Source: Euperipatoides rowelli (taxonomy: Eukaryota > Onychophora > Udeonychophora > Euonychophora > Peripatopsidae). Taken from it: 20,488 nucleotides of DNA. Shown here in pieces: positions 7,450-17,748 of this stretch (the first letter of the stretch is position 1; each line of letters starts with the position of its first letter). Below the pieces are notes generated by a model that saw only the letters and a program-made list of their open reading frames with translations, searched no databases and had not been told where the DNA came from. Both the position numbers and the translations under genes were made by a program. Location of the stretch: the NCBI GenBank assembly GCA_003024985.2, contig PXIH01S0015896.1; one strand, given 5' to 3'.

Positions 7450-8677
7450 CTAACTGGTATCCTTAACCGACATCCAGTTCTCGTTACCGTTTCTTGCGTC
7501 CTTTGCCTCGTGAGTCTGGAGGCTGACACCGAATACCCACATCAGGGACCTTCTTGGACTGAACATGACACCGAATACCCCATCAGGACTTTTGAGGACC
7601 TTCGAGGACTGCACTTGACCGCTCTCTTCCCGCTCATTCACTTCTTCCCCATTTTCAGTAGCCCCTTCAATCTCCTCCTCACGACCGTTTCCACTTACCC
7701 CTGATCCAAAAAGAGGAACCAGATGAATTCTATTTCTCCGTACCTTACCGCTTTCCATTTGTATTCCATATGAACAATCTGATCCTGTCAAACCAATGAT
7801 TATACCCTCTCTGTGAAGGTCTTTAATCCAAACACGCTGACCCCCTGCCAAAGATGACAGAGGTGAGGACCGATGTATTGTGTTATACTGCATCTGCTGA
7901 CATCGTTTCTCCCGGGATTCCAATTCTGCCAACCTTGTTCCATTCACCAATCGTGGCTGTAGGAACTGTGAAGCCACTGGCACTCGAGAGCGTAACCGGC
8001 GCCCCAACAACAACTCAGCTGGTGAAAACCCATTAACCAAAGGTGTTATTCGATAACTAAGCAATGCCAAATGACCATCAGTCTTTTTTTTTCATTGATA
8101 GCTTGATAATTTTGACCGCTGCTTCCACGAAACCATTGCTCTGTGGATATCTGGGACTGGATGTTCGATGTGTAAATCCCCAATCCCTTGCCAACTGGCT
8201 GAACTTAGATGTAAGAGAAGGAACAAATTGCGGACCATTGTCGATAACCGCCATCTCTGGAATTCCATGTTGTGCAAATATGGATATGACATGTATCACT
8301 TCTTGCGCTGTCATTGTTGAGAGTAATGCAACCTCTGGGTAGCAAGAAAAATAATCTGTCACCAGAATATACCATCTATGATTTAACTGGAATATATCCA
8401 TGGCGACTGTCTGCCAAGGACGAGCTGGAAATACTGTTGAGATCAATGGCTCCCTGTGATTTATACGTTCCTGTGCGCATTCATCACATTGTGTGATCAA
8501 CCTGCTCACTGCACCAGATATCCCTGACCACCATACTGAAGCACGTGCCCTCATTCGACACTTGATAATTCCCATATGGCCTTCATGTAGACGATCCAAG
8601 ATGTCTTGCTGCATAATGTGAGGTATGATCAAACGCTGATCCCTGAGCAGTAGACCCTGCACCATTGTAATATCCAT
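7450..8677 (-). pseudogene. Mag-like integrase, split by a frameshift in an A-run
   Basis: Two frames together cover the integrase: 8677-8078 and 8070-7450. The first has the zinc-binding region (HEGHMGI ... QCDEC) and the catalytic core with Asp in VAMDIFQL, Asp in VIDNGPQF and Glu in QSNGFVEAAV. All three acids are present, with 38 residues between the second Asp and the Glu, slightly more than the usual 35. The frame breaks at a run of nine A (plus-strand T-run about 8084-8092). The second frame continues with LLSYRITPLVNGFSPAELLL and a C-terminal module ending SGKVRRNRIHLVPL (about 7711). The last 85 or so residues contain a doubled VFGV segment from a DNA repeat at about 7522-7610. Confidence 0.9.
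7522..7610 (-). repeat. Diverged tandem duplication of about 45 bp at the pol 3' end
   Basis: TGACACCGAATACCC occurs twice about 43 bases apart, each followed by CATCAGG and a GGACCTTC-type segment. It encodes the repeated FGV segments at the tail of the integrase frame, near the 3' LTR. Confidence 0.7.
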
Positions 8678-8689
8678 TCTATGTTGTCA

Positions 8690-9679
8690 AAAAGGACGTT
8701 AAGCCAATGGTGTATCCTTGCACTCTGGCCACCCATTGTTGGTATAATGACGAAGGTCGTTAAACACAGGGTCAGTGTCCTGCGCCTCCTTGATCTGTTG
8801 CAATAGTCTATCCGAAATTGCTGTGCCCTCACCAAGTTTTCATAAGCCGGTGTCTCCTCGGAAAACTCCTGCGATGTCTCCATTTTCAATGGCTTACGAG
8901 ACAATACATCTGCCACCACTAATTGCTTTCCTGGTGTATGGTATATGTTGTATTCATATCTCGTGAGCCGCAAGCGCATACGCTGCAAATGAGGTGTAAT
9001 GTCATCCAAAGGTTTTGTCGTGAAAATTTCTATCAGCGGCTTTTGGTCTGTCTCCAGATTGATCACCAGTCCAATTATGTATTCCCGAAATTTCTCGCAT
9101 TCCCAAACCAGAGACAGTCCCTCCTTCTCAATCTGTGCATAACATCTCCACTGTATTAAGAGTGCAAGAGGCATATGCAACTGGACGATCATGCCCGTCA
9201 TCCTGGCACTGTCGCAATACAGCTGCCAGCCTGTATGATGAAGCATTTGCGAAAACAGTGGTGACCCTACCTGGATTGTACTTTGCCAGCACTGGGGCTG
9301 ATGTCAATATTGCCTTTAAATTCTCAAATGCCCTCTGTTGAGGTTGATCCCAAATCCATAATGTAGATTGCTTCAGCAGCTCATTCAAAGGCTGTGCCCG
9401 CGTAGCAAGATCAGGCACAAATTTATTGTGATAATTTACCAAACCCAAAAAACTTTTAAGTTCGGATACTGTCTTTGGTGCTGTCATGGCTGCCACCGCC
9501 TGAATTTTCTCATGACTGGGACGAATTCCCAATTCATCAACATTGTGGCCAAGATAAGTAATTGATGTTGTTCTAAACTGGCATTTTTCTGGATTTAAAG
9601 TGAATCCGTTCTTCAATAGCCTATCCAGAACTGTTCGTAAGCGACAGTCATGTTCCTGCATCATCTCCCCGTACACCAA
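8690..9679 (-). pseudogene. Mag-like RT thumb, RNase H and linker, frameshifted
   Basis: Frame 9679-9128 carries the RT connection (FLGLVNYHNKFVPDLATRAQ) and the start of RNase H. Frame 9246-8629 continues with QIEKEGLSLVWECEKF, LETDQKPLIEIF and the end VVADVLSRKPL. The frame changes at about 9143-9155. The first RNase H catalytic residue, Asp in the family motif (A-D-A-S-S-Y), is Asn here (FANASSY), so the nuclease would be inactive even if the frames were joined. A further frame change at about 8660-8690 separates this from the integrase. Confidence 0.88.
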
Positions 9680-10300
9680 AAATCGTCAATATTTACTGTT
9701 ACTCAGAAGCTCAGTCATCTTTTGTTGAAAAAACTCTGGCCTTTTAGTGATTCCAAATGGTAATCATGCAAAACAATATCTCCCAAATGGTGAAATAAAT
9801 GTAGTAAGCTCTTGTGAGTCATTGGCGAACGCAAATTGCCAAAATCCCCAGTATGCATCTAGCTTTGAAAAAATATTTGCTTGTCCGATCTGAGCTAACA
9901 TTTGATCATTCACCGGCATTGGATGATATCCACGCTGAATAAATTGGTTGAGATGAGAAAGATCTACACAAATATGCACACCACCGTCTTTTTTTGGTAT
10001 GATGACCATTGGAGAACACCAAGCAGTGGGCTCCGTAACTGGAACAATAACACCAGCCCTGACCATCCCCTCCAGTTGCTCGTTAACTTTCTTCATTAAT
10101 GGAAGTGGCACTAGACGAGGTGCCTTGAGCGCAAATGGTCTAGCGTCTGGCCACAATCTAATATGGAACTCCAACTTTGCACGTCCTAAACCCTTGAACA
10201 GCCCCGGATGTTCTCTCTTAGGGTCAAATGCTGCAGGGCACTTGGAGACCGCACATAACCTTGTGACAACTCCAAGCTCCTCACTGGTCTTTCTTGACAA
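9680..10300 (-). pseudogene. Mag-like reverse transcriptase fingers and palm, broken
   Basis: Frame 10300-9764 shows LEFHIRLWPDARPFALKAPR, the SPMVIIPKKDGGVHICVDLS fingers motif and palm motif A FSKLDAYWGFWQ with its catalytic Asp. It ends at TGA 9764-9766 within the segment where the family has F-x-R-LPFG, so CGA to TGA is likely. The same frame then stays open through LPFGITKRPEFFQQ to another TGA. The two Asp of the Y-x-D-D box are legible at 9682-9690, but a frameshift falls immediately after them. Enzyme activity is impossible without several corrections. Confidence 0.92.
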
Positions 10301-10475
10301 CAGAGCCTGCTCTGCATTTTTTACTACATATACAGATGTCCAAACAGACTTTTTCCGATATCGCAGTTTTTAATAAAACATCCCAATCACCACTAAAGTG
10401 ACCTCATCGGGCCCATTAATTTTTTATTTGCAGGAAGCAGTCACATGCCGGGCATATACTTTTTTAAATCATTCT

Positions 10476-10764
10476 CTAGAAGGACATTGACATCAGCACC
10501 CATATCGATCTTGAAAACAATGGCCGTCTTTTTATTTGAACCAAAACCATCCACCGTTGATGCCGAGATGCCACTGATGCCCTTCCCAGAAAATCTGTGT
10601 CCTCCATTTCATCCCTGTGCTTGATTACTTCCTTAATTCCAGACTTTGACATACACACCACTGCAAAATGCCCCAATTTCCTACAATGATTACATACGGC
10701 CTTTTTAGCTGGACAATTCCTTCGACCATGTGATCATCTACCAGAAAACCTGCAAAAACCTTAG
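10476..10764 (-). pseudogene. Mag-like zinc knuckles and aspartic protease, broken
   Basis: A clear C-x2-C-x4-H-x4-C knuckle (CNHCRKLGHFAVVC) lies at 10653-10694. Just before it is a damaged first knuckle with HGRRNC, interrupted by TGA at 10734-10736. After a frame change the protease active-site region reads FKIDMGADVN with the catalytic Asp at 10504-10506. The usual D-T/S-G is D-M-G, which fits ACG to ATG, a CpG transition. Without Thr or Ser at this place a retroviral-type protease is not expected to work. Confidence 0.85.
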
Positions 10765-10897
10765 CTATCCCAATGGTCCTGTTTTATTTCAGCCCCATTT
10801 CTACCTGCAGATGGTGCTACCTTACAGTCAATTGGCTGTTGAGTCGAACGACGTACTGTTTGTATTTGTTCTACTTTGACCTCTAATGGATCTTGGT

Positions 10898-11434
10898 TTA
10901 AAATGTTTTGATTTTTAACCTTCTCTGATAGACGCACCATCGTTTTGCCTTACTTAAAATGAGAGAATCATCCATTTGAAGCTTATCTGACAACCTACGG
11001 TCGCGCACTCCTACCACTATTCGATCACAAATCAACTCATCCGTGAGTGGACCATAATTGCAATGCCACGATAGTGTGTGTAATACTGTAATAAACTCGT
11101 CCACAGTCTCTAATTCCTGCTGAACACGAGAATTAAATCTTGCACGCTCATAAATAACATTTCTCTTCCCCACAAAATGACCCTCAAAGGCATCAGTTAC
11201 TTTATTGTATATTTTGCTATCTTCTTCCGATAGCTGAAGTGCATGCAATATCGTCTCGGCCTCGTCACCCATTGTATATATCAAAGCATCAATTTGATTG
11301 TCTGGGCTAGAGTCCATTAAACCACTGACAGATCTAAATCTTTGAAACGTACGAAACCACAGAGGCCAGTTAAGTGGTTCCGAAACGTTAAATGCACTTG
11401 GCGGTTGACAGGTGAATGTCGCTATCACCGCCAT
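10898..11434 (-). pseudogene. Mag-like Gag, truncated by frameshift
   Basis: I choose the Met at 11434-11432, which begins MAVIATFTCQPPSAFNVSEP as in K02A2.6-type Gag. The frame runs upstream to 11521 through non-Gag sequence, so that earlier Met is unlikely. It continues with WPLWFRTFQRFRSVSGL, KRNVIYERARFNSR and LICDRIVVGVRDRRLSDKL, all typical. At about 10950, near the end of the Gag core, a one-base change shifts the frame, and 10898 is the stop of the wrong frame; the right frame continues toward the zinc knuckles. Confidence 0.9.
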
Positions 11435-11542
11435 TATTATTATTAGCGTCAATCGCTGAACAACAAATATACCACAAACACGTTTCACACAATAACAGCG
11501 GGAAAAAAATGTTTTTAGCACTCTACCTGACTATGGACATCA

Positions 11543-11556
11543 CACCGCTGCCACCA
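11543..11556 (-). promoter_or_regulatory. Primer-binding site, matching tRNA-Leu 3' end
   Basis: Directly adjoining the 5' LTR, the plus strand reads CACCGCTGCCACCA (minus strand TGGTGGCAGCGGTG). This equals the last 14 bases, including CCA, of animal tRNA-Leu(AAG) as I remember it. Its position fixes the element's orientation as minus. Confidence 0.8.
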
Positions 11557-11670
11557 TGTTCTGTATGCACACTAGCAATATTACAGACAACACAAGCATG
11601 TTAGTTAAACGCCAAAGCCCCCCAGCTACCATGCTCCCTAGTGGTCCCAGTACACGACAATATCACAACA
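11557..11670 (-). repeat. 5' LTR of the Mag-like element (114 bp)
   Basis: The partner of 7265-7403, with the same TGTT...AACA ends and an identical first 58 bases. It lacks about 25 bases in the middle, so one copy has suffered a deletion or the other an insertion. About 97 percent of alignable positions agree. Confidence 0.92.
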
Positions 11671-12299
11671 TATGTCTCCTTTGTAAAAACAAAACTCCCT
11701 AGCATTAAGGGTAATTATTTGGCTAAACTGCTTTGGAAATCATCTATAGAAACTTAGAAAAAAAAACAATTGACATTTGAATATGTTGTATTTATTTCTA
11801 TATATTTTTAAAATAAATTTTGTATTCATAATGCTAAAAAAAATATGTTTAATTAAGCATGACTTCCATGATTTTTATTGTAGCCTAATGTTTTGAGCAG
11901 ACAAATGTAGTGATTGGCCATGCTCCCGATCAAATGACTGCCAGAAAGTAGTCTTGTATAGACTCATGATGATTCAATTGTAATTTTCATGTTAGAAACT
12001 TATAATGTGGACTCATGATTTTCAGATTGGAGTTACTGAAATTCATTCAAAGTTAATTTATGATTACAAATATAGTACAAAATAAGGCAATAAGGTACAT
12101 TAAGGTGTTCCAGCAGACCTTTTTGGGAGACCATGGCAGAGGAGTCAATTAAGGAATGTTATGCACACTAATTATATGCTTTGTTATACAACTGTTCTTT
12201 AGCAACAGAGGCACCATCTATTGGCATAAAATAAAAACCTTACCTAATAAGTGCATTTTAAACACTAAACAAACTTATTTCCAAATGGCCCTTGCTAAA
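11671..12299. other. Non-coding AT-rich stretch, possible degraded LTR
   Basis: No gene is seen. A segment at about 12155-12222 contains TTATGCACACTA and ACCATCTATTGG, which look like short-LTR sequence. It could be the lost 3' LTR of the older gypsy remnant or an unrelated solo LTR; I found no second copy to confirm either. Confidence 0.4.
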
Positions 12300-13690
12300 A
12301 AATAAATTCAGTACGATGGCCTTTGGCCATAGCTGTGTGGTCTTCACTTTGGTGTTTGAAAAGTTATATTAATACTTGTGGCACTAGTTTGATTAACATA
12401 TAGTCTACTCCCTAAAATTTCTGTGAAATTAAAATGTATTAGATGTATTTTTTTTTTAATACAATTCAGATAAAAATATTGAATAAATATGGTCAACATA
12501 TGTTCATGCCACAGTTTGAGCTTCCATGTCCTTAGTTGGAACAGCGATTGAAAATCACATGAATTGGTCCACGATTAATAATATATACTTATTACCAAAT
12601 TTTCTGTCCTTTCGAAAGGACCTAAGAAGTACATAGATATATTTTGGAAGGGATAGGATGGAGAAGATTGAGATTAATTGGAATCTTCCTTGAGTGTAAA
12701 TTTCACCTCTGACAACTCAATGAAATTCTTAATGTCAGAATTAATTTCCTTCCAGGTAAACAATAACCTTATTTCTCCATAAAATCCTTGTTGACACCAA
12801 AATGAACAGACTTTCCCTTCTCATGGTAAATAGAAATTCTTAAAGGAACTAAAGACTTAAAATCTAAAACACAAAATTTCCAATCTTTATTCCTGATTTC
12901 ATCAATTTTTTTTGATAAATCGCCTCACTATCATCATGGTTATACTGTTCCTTTTCATACTTTCCTAAACTAATATTATTGAGAATTTATTTACATTCTA
13001 AATCATTTGATTGATGGGTTTTAATTAAATCAATTGAAATTGGCTCAATCAAATCCACACTGTTAATAAAGCCACAACTCGGTGTTTCTTCATATCTGCT
13101 CAACATGTCTACAACCACAATATTCTTTCCAGGTAAACGCTCTATCTTTATATTGTAGTCCTGTCAGTACTGTAAGTAACCACCAAGTTATTCACTGATT
13201 TTTTTCCTTTTATTTTGAAAAGGAATGACAAAGGTTTATGATGTCTTTACGATAATTTCATACCCATGTATAAGATGTCTGAACTGTTCAAGTGTGAGCA
13301 CCTCATTTTCAATAATGGAGTAATTTTTCTCTGCATTATTAAGTTTGTGGCCACAATATATCGGATGATAAAAGCCCTCTTCATTAATTTTCTCGAGTAC
13401 ACCATCCAAGGCTAAGGCTATAGCAGATGCATCATGTTTAATGTAAAATGGTTTATTAAAAGCTGGGTGGATAAGAAGTGGGGCTGAACAAAGAGATGAT
13501 TTAAATCATGAAAGGATGCCTCATACTCAGGCATCCAAATAAATTTTCCTTTGAATTTTATTTTCGATAATACATAAAGAGGAGCAGTGTTTGGTGCAAT
13601 ATTTTCAATAAATCTCCGGTAAAAATTTATATTACCAAGAAATAATCTAACTTGCTACATTAGTGGGTTTAGAAAACTAAGTTATCACCT
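12300..13690 (-). pseudogene. Gypsy RNase H and integrase remnant
   Basis: On the minus strand FLGNINFYRRFIENIA (about 13600-13650) marks the RT/RNase H connection. FKGKFIWMPEYEASFHDL follows, then RNase H with KHDASAIALALDGVLEK and IENEVLTLEQFRHLIHGYE (to about 13240), in more than one frame. Further on, VVVDMLSRYEE is the typical linker before the integrase zinc domain. The integrase core is recognisable by PFQNISMYFLGPF (about 12620-12680; first Asp replaced by Tyr) and VPTKDMEAQTVA (about 12520-12560). Stops and frameshifts are frequent. The second catalytic Asp and the Glu were not found. Confidence 0.75.
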
Positions 13691-13730
13691 TCAATTTATC
13701 AGTCAATGAATAGCTCCAGAGGTAACTTAA

Positions 13731-15081
13731 CCCTTTTGAAATTTATTTATTTTTTGGGGATTTTTCAAGTGATCTGAAATTTTGACTTGAAGATGGTCTA
13801 ATAAATATATTCTAAAACATTTANGAATAAACTTATACATTTTTAAAATTGAAATTTAATGCAGATTTTAAAAATCCAAACAAAAAAATTCTAGCTCAAA
13901 TGATACACACACACACAGTAGGACTTTATCTGCCAAAAATTGGGTATGGCCTATTTTATCGTCATCTTTGGAACAAATTAATTAATAATAAAATATTTGT
14001 TAATGGTTATTTTCATTAAAAGATTTGGATTTCTCATAAAATTTATAAAAAAATGACATTGTATTCATTTTTACCTCTAATAAAGCCGAAAATATGAAAT
14101 TTGGCAACTATATATTACGTGGCCTTGTAAAACACCATGTTGAATAAATCAAGCAAGCATCAACACATATAGCGACCATTTCCGATCGATCATGTGACAC
14201 TTTTGCGAGTACTTCTATAAATTAATTATTAGAAAATTTTGAGATTTTAATGCTAGAATATATTTATTTTTGATATTAAAGTTGGATCAAATAAATTATA
14301 TTTTGTTTAAAAATAAAATTGTTAAATTGTATCGGTAAATAAGTTAGTACCGTCACCATTTTGGCGGCCGTCTATGTTTGACGACTGCCATTTTTGGATT
14401 CAAGAATGCAAATATAAAGGTAAGTTATTTATATTTTTATTATTATTATTATTGTTATTAATAATAATCATATTGATATATATCATCCACCCCAAAAAAG
14501 AAAAAAATATATATATTTACAGTATATATTTTTATTGTTTTTAGCCGCGAAGGTCGAATGTTATTGACATCAGATTTCAAACTTTGCCAAGAAATTTAAT
14601 CATTTTTCTTTTTTCTCTCTCGGAAAACTAATATTTTTAAAAATTAATAACTAAAGATTAGTACATTATAAATGTACATTTTCTAAAAATAATAAAAAAA
14701 ATAAAAATTTTAGCCAAGTTTCAGCCCAATAATTAAACCATGCTATGGCCCATAACAGAGACATCATTTGCCAATGCCATTGATATTTTAATAACTACGA
14801 TGACCCAGGAAGAAGATTTATGAGTAGTAACTTATCAAATTTCTAAATTATCTGAGAAAAAATCCCATTTAATTCATTAAATAATTCATAAATTTAACGG
14901 TACATCGTAGAGCAATAAGATTAGGCTTGTTTGAAAGCTGGTAAAATTGTCAAATTTGAGATAATTTATGCACATCAGGTTAATATTGTTTGTTTAATTA
15001 TTAAAATACTTATGATTGTTTGCAATTTACCATTTTATGATGCTATTTGAATGCCTGAGAGAGCGGTAGTTATACAATGGG
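13731..15081. mobile_element. 1351-bp TTAA-flanked insertion, probably piggyBac-like, non-autonomous
   Basis: TTAA at 13727-13730 and 15082-15085 flank a segment whose ends are CCCTTTTG... and ...CAATGGG, that is CCC-A/T-TT in both inward directions. Duplicated TTAA targets and CCC-type ends are typical of piggyBac transposons. The insertion falls in the RT of the older gypsy, exactly between FLGH and the segment leading to FLGNINFYRRF. Taking it out with one TTAA leaves about the right length (some 35 codons) between those motifs. No transposase is recognisable. An N is at 13824, and CA and TTA microsatellites are at about 13907-13918 and 14437-14462. The terminal repeats beyond the first few bases are weak, so the superfamily is an inference; the insertion itself is well supported. 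Confidence 0.7.
14345..14560 (+). promoter_or_regulatory. Possible promoter and spliced leader inside the insertion
   Basis: A local GC-richer patch (14349-14400) contains CCATTTTGGCGGCC and CTGCCATTTTTGG, which resemble YY1-type core-promoter motifs. It is followed by a strong donor (AAAG then GTAAGT at 14420) and, 125 bases on, a T-rich AG acceptor (14543-14544). This arrangement looks like a 5' exon and intron, perhaps the remains of a transposase leader. No coding sequence follows. Confidence 0.3.
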
Positions 15082-15084
15082 TTA

Positions 15085-15600
15085 ATGACCCAAAAATACA
15101 ACACTTTCCTGAAAAAAAGAACATTTTGACCGTCTAGCTGTTAAATTGACTAATTTTTCAAATAAAACTATCAACATTATTAAATGTTCATCTAATATCC
15201 CTGTGTGTACAAAAAGGTCATCTTGGTAGCTTAATATTTTCCCACTAGCTATTTCTTTGACCAGAAGCTTGTTCAGATGGAAATGAGCTGCTGATATAAG
15301 GGATATATGTTCCATACGGTTGTCTGTACCTTTCCCAAGGTGCAGTAAACTACTTTTCCCTAACGGATGGATCAAGATTAATTTGATAATATCCATTATT
15401 CAGATCTATTTTAGAAAAATACTTAGAATCATTCAATAAACCAAATTATCATGGATCTGGTGCTGTGGATAATTTAAGGATTTGGTGATCTTGTTAATTT
15501 GGCGAAGATCTAGCACAAGGTGTACATCACCAGATTTTTTTAATAGCTAATAGTGGAACATTCCAAGATGATTCACCTTTAGAATGATGTTGCCTTCTCA
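15085..15600 (-). pseudogene. Gypsy reverse transcriptase remnant
   Basis: The fingers/palm reads VHLVLDLRQINKITK and then YFSKIDLNNGYYQINLDPS (motif A, about 15370-15420), with stops and frame changes between. Frame 15396-15082 carries the Y-Q-D-D catalytic box at 15217-15228, followed by LFVHTGILDEHL and SKCSFFQESVVFLGH. The frame ends in the TTAA that borders the insertion (TAA at 15082-15084). RT catalytic residues are present but the frame is not continuous. Confidence 0.85.
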
Positions 15601-15933
15601 TATTCCTTAAGCTTTTTAATGGACCCAAGCATACTGTGAGGAATCTTATACTGTTTGGTATATATATATATAGGGACATCAGAAATAAAATCTGGCTTTA
15701 TGGGAGTTAATCAGCATACTTTCAATTTTGTTATGTCCTCTACCATAATGTCTGCAAACTCAATAACTAAATTAGTAAATTTATTAAAAATTGACTCATC
15801 TAGATTCTTTTTCACATTAAGCCCTTCCAAAATTTCAGCAAACTCATCTGTTATATTCATTTGACAAGAATTATCATTACACATTTCAATCCCATCAATT
15901 CCAATACTATTAACAAATATTTCACTAAAAAGT

Positions 15934-16200
15934 TCACAGCTTTATCCTTGTTATCAAGAATAATATATTTAGAAAAAAATCATAGCCTAAGGTAATTTGA
16001 TAGGCTGACACATCTGACATATTTAACATACAAAATTGATACATAGAAATGACATTGATATTAAACATTACATTTACTAAATTTTCTCCTCTAGGTTGAT
16101 CAGATAATGGAGACAGAAGAGATACTTTTCCCACAGTATTAAGTAGTAAATTACTAACAATGGAGTCATCAAGAATTGGCATAGATGCTCCATTATCCAA
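15934..16200 (-). pseudogene. Gypsy aspartic protease remnant
   Basis: An 88-codon frame begins in LLDNGASMPILDDSIV, the protease active site with D-N-G-A at 16186-16197 instead of D-T/S-G. It continues to ITLGYDFFLN, matching the usual L-G-x-D-F-L near the protease end. The upstream part lies in another frame because of a shift at about 16205. It is in the right order between the zinc knuckle and RT. Confidence 0.7.
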
Positions 16201-16599
16201 AAGAGCTTAAACATCAATTCCCATTTACATTGACTTTAATTATTGCCAAAACAGATGTTATCTGTTCCCTATTTTCTTCATAATCATCAAATTGATGACA
16301 AAATTTGTTTATTAATTAAAAAATTTGTATTTTTGCAGATTGTTCAAATTAAATATAATAACTAATTTCATTCGCATAAAAAAACTAATTTCATTAAGTT
16401 TCTTCTTTAAATATTTCTTTTCACTAGAAGTAACATATTTGTGAGAATAATGCAAGTTTTGATATTTCCATTTGTAATTCCTTCTTGAATACCAAGATTG
16501 GGTACCCAATTTTTTTCTCAAGGGAAATCCTAGTTTTACAAACTAGGAGTCCTTGATGTTCCAGAACTCTTAGCCTCACTATGGATACTCTTGGAATCT

Positions 16600-17740
16600 C
16601 CAAACCAGCAATCCTGTTTTATGACCTTTAATTTCAATGTGGTACAAATATCTTTTACTTTCACTTCAAACTTCCATACCGATACTTTGAAAGATGACAA
16701 GGCATGACTCCCCCTTTTCTTTTTGCATAAAGACACAAAACTTAACTACTCCAGACTTAGCCTTAAAATCATTTACAATATGTCCAATATGGTTACATTT
16801 CTTGCGAAGAAAAACTATATCATCTAAATTTAAATTACTTAAATTTTTCAGCGAGTGTCAACATCATTATTTATAAAGTTATCAATACTATTGATTTTCT
16901 TATTTTTATCTGTTCATTTCTTTCTAACACTTCTAAATGAAAGGCTATTTGCATAAATTATATCCCAACACCAAGGATTTCAAGAAGTCTTCCTTAAATT
17001 CAGTTCTCAGATCTTTTAAATTGGTTATATAAAATTCTGACATTCAACTGAGATGAAATATGTTAATGAAGGTGTATTGCATGTAGTCTATATTTGAAAG
17101 ACTCCATTGTTTCCCTTTATCTTGTACATCATTATACAGCCTTTCACAATTGTCTCCTTTTGTACCAATTCCTAAGAATAATCCTCTGTTGAAAATCAAT
17201 ACCTATATTTTTCCTAACCCAAATAAATACAACTTTATTGCTGAATCAATAAGGTTTTATTCAAAAATTTGTAATGCAAGGGATTCAGACCATTTAGATG
17301 TTATAGTTCCCAAAATGACTTCAAGAAATAATCTATATCATTATCTATTGAAATCCTTAAACAATCTTATTTTGAAGTCAACTACATCTGTGTCACCTTT
17401 ACCTCTAATTTACCCTAGTATGAGTTAGAAACATGTGACCAGTTTCATCCTCACTATCTTGGTATTCAGCAGCAGATTAATAGCAGGCTATCACTCTCCA
17501 ACTGACTACCTATATCATAATCAACTTATATTTGTTTTAGAGAACGTTACTTTTTTACTCTTTGAGATCAATTTTTCAACTGGTAGCCCTCACTTTACCT
17601 TTCATAGTTGCTGTAGAGGCCATGCTGACAGTTGACTCTTGACAATATAAATAAATTTGGAATTTGGAATGGAAAAAAATCAGGCCATCAAACTAAATGA
17701 TTTATCATTTAAATACTCTTAAATAAGTCACATGAAAAAA
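16600..17740 (-). pseudogene. Probable gypsy gag remnant with worn zinc knuckle
   Basis: KKCNHIGHIVNDFKAKS (about 16755-16800) looks like a CCHC knuckle whose last Cys is Phe. Upstream, about 16920-17150, broken frames give EFYITNLKDLRTEFKEDF and LVLGYNLCK, which are Gag-like in position and composition only. No continuous frame survives. Limits are approximate, bounded by the protease on one side and the possible primer site on the other. Confidence 0.4.
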
Positions 17741-17748
17741 TATATATT

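Larger units (their letters stand above)
7265..11670 (-). mobile_element. Structurally complete, inactive Ty3/gypsy element, Mag / K02A2.6 type
   Basis: The 4406-bp element carries both LTRs (TGTT...AACA), a primer-binding site next to the 5' LTR, and a purine tract next to the 3' LTR. Flanking pentamers TACGT (7260-7264) and TATGT (11671-11675) are a target duplication with one CpG change. Coding order on the minus strand is gag, zinc knuckles, protease, RT, RNase H, integrase, as expected for Ty3/gypsy. Gag and pol resemble the Mag-related proteins often named K02A2.6-like. Short LTRs also fit Mag elements. Several frameshifts and stops mean no full polyprotein can be made. It sits in the intergenic DNA downstream of the R3H gene, opposite in orientation to it. 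Confidence 0.93.

Noticed and set aside
7510-10373. Many plus-strand ORFs across the Mag-like element
   Set aside because: They are shadows of the minus-strand pol frames, whose motifs are unmistakable.
12155-12222. Possible LTR related to the Mag-like LTR (shared ATGCACACTA)
   Set aside because: The shared word is short and the rest does not align; not called as an LTR.
17150-17635. Plus-strand ORFs of 92 and 66 codons
   Set aside because: They lie opposite the presumed gag remnant, with AT-rich composition and no motifs.
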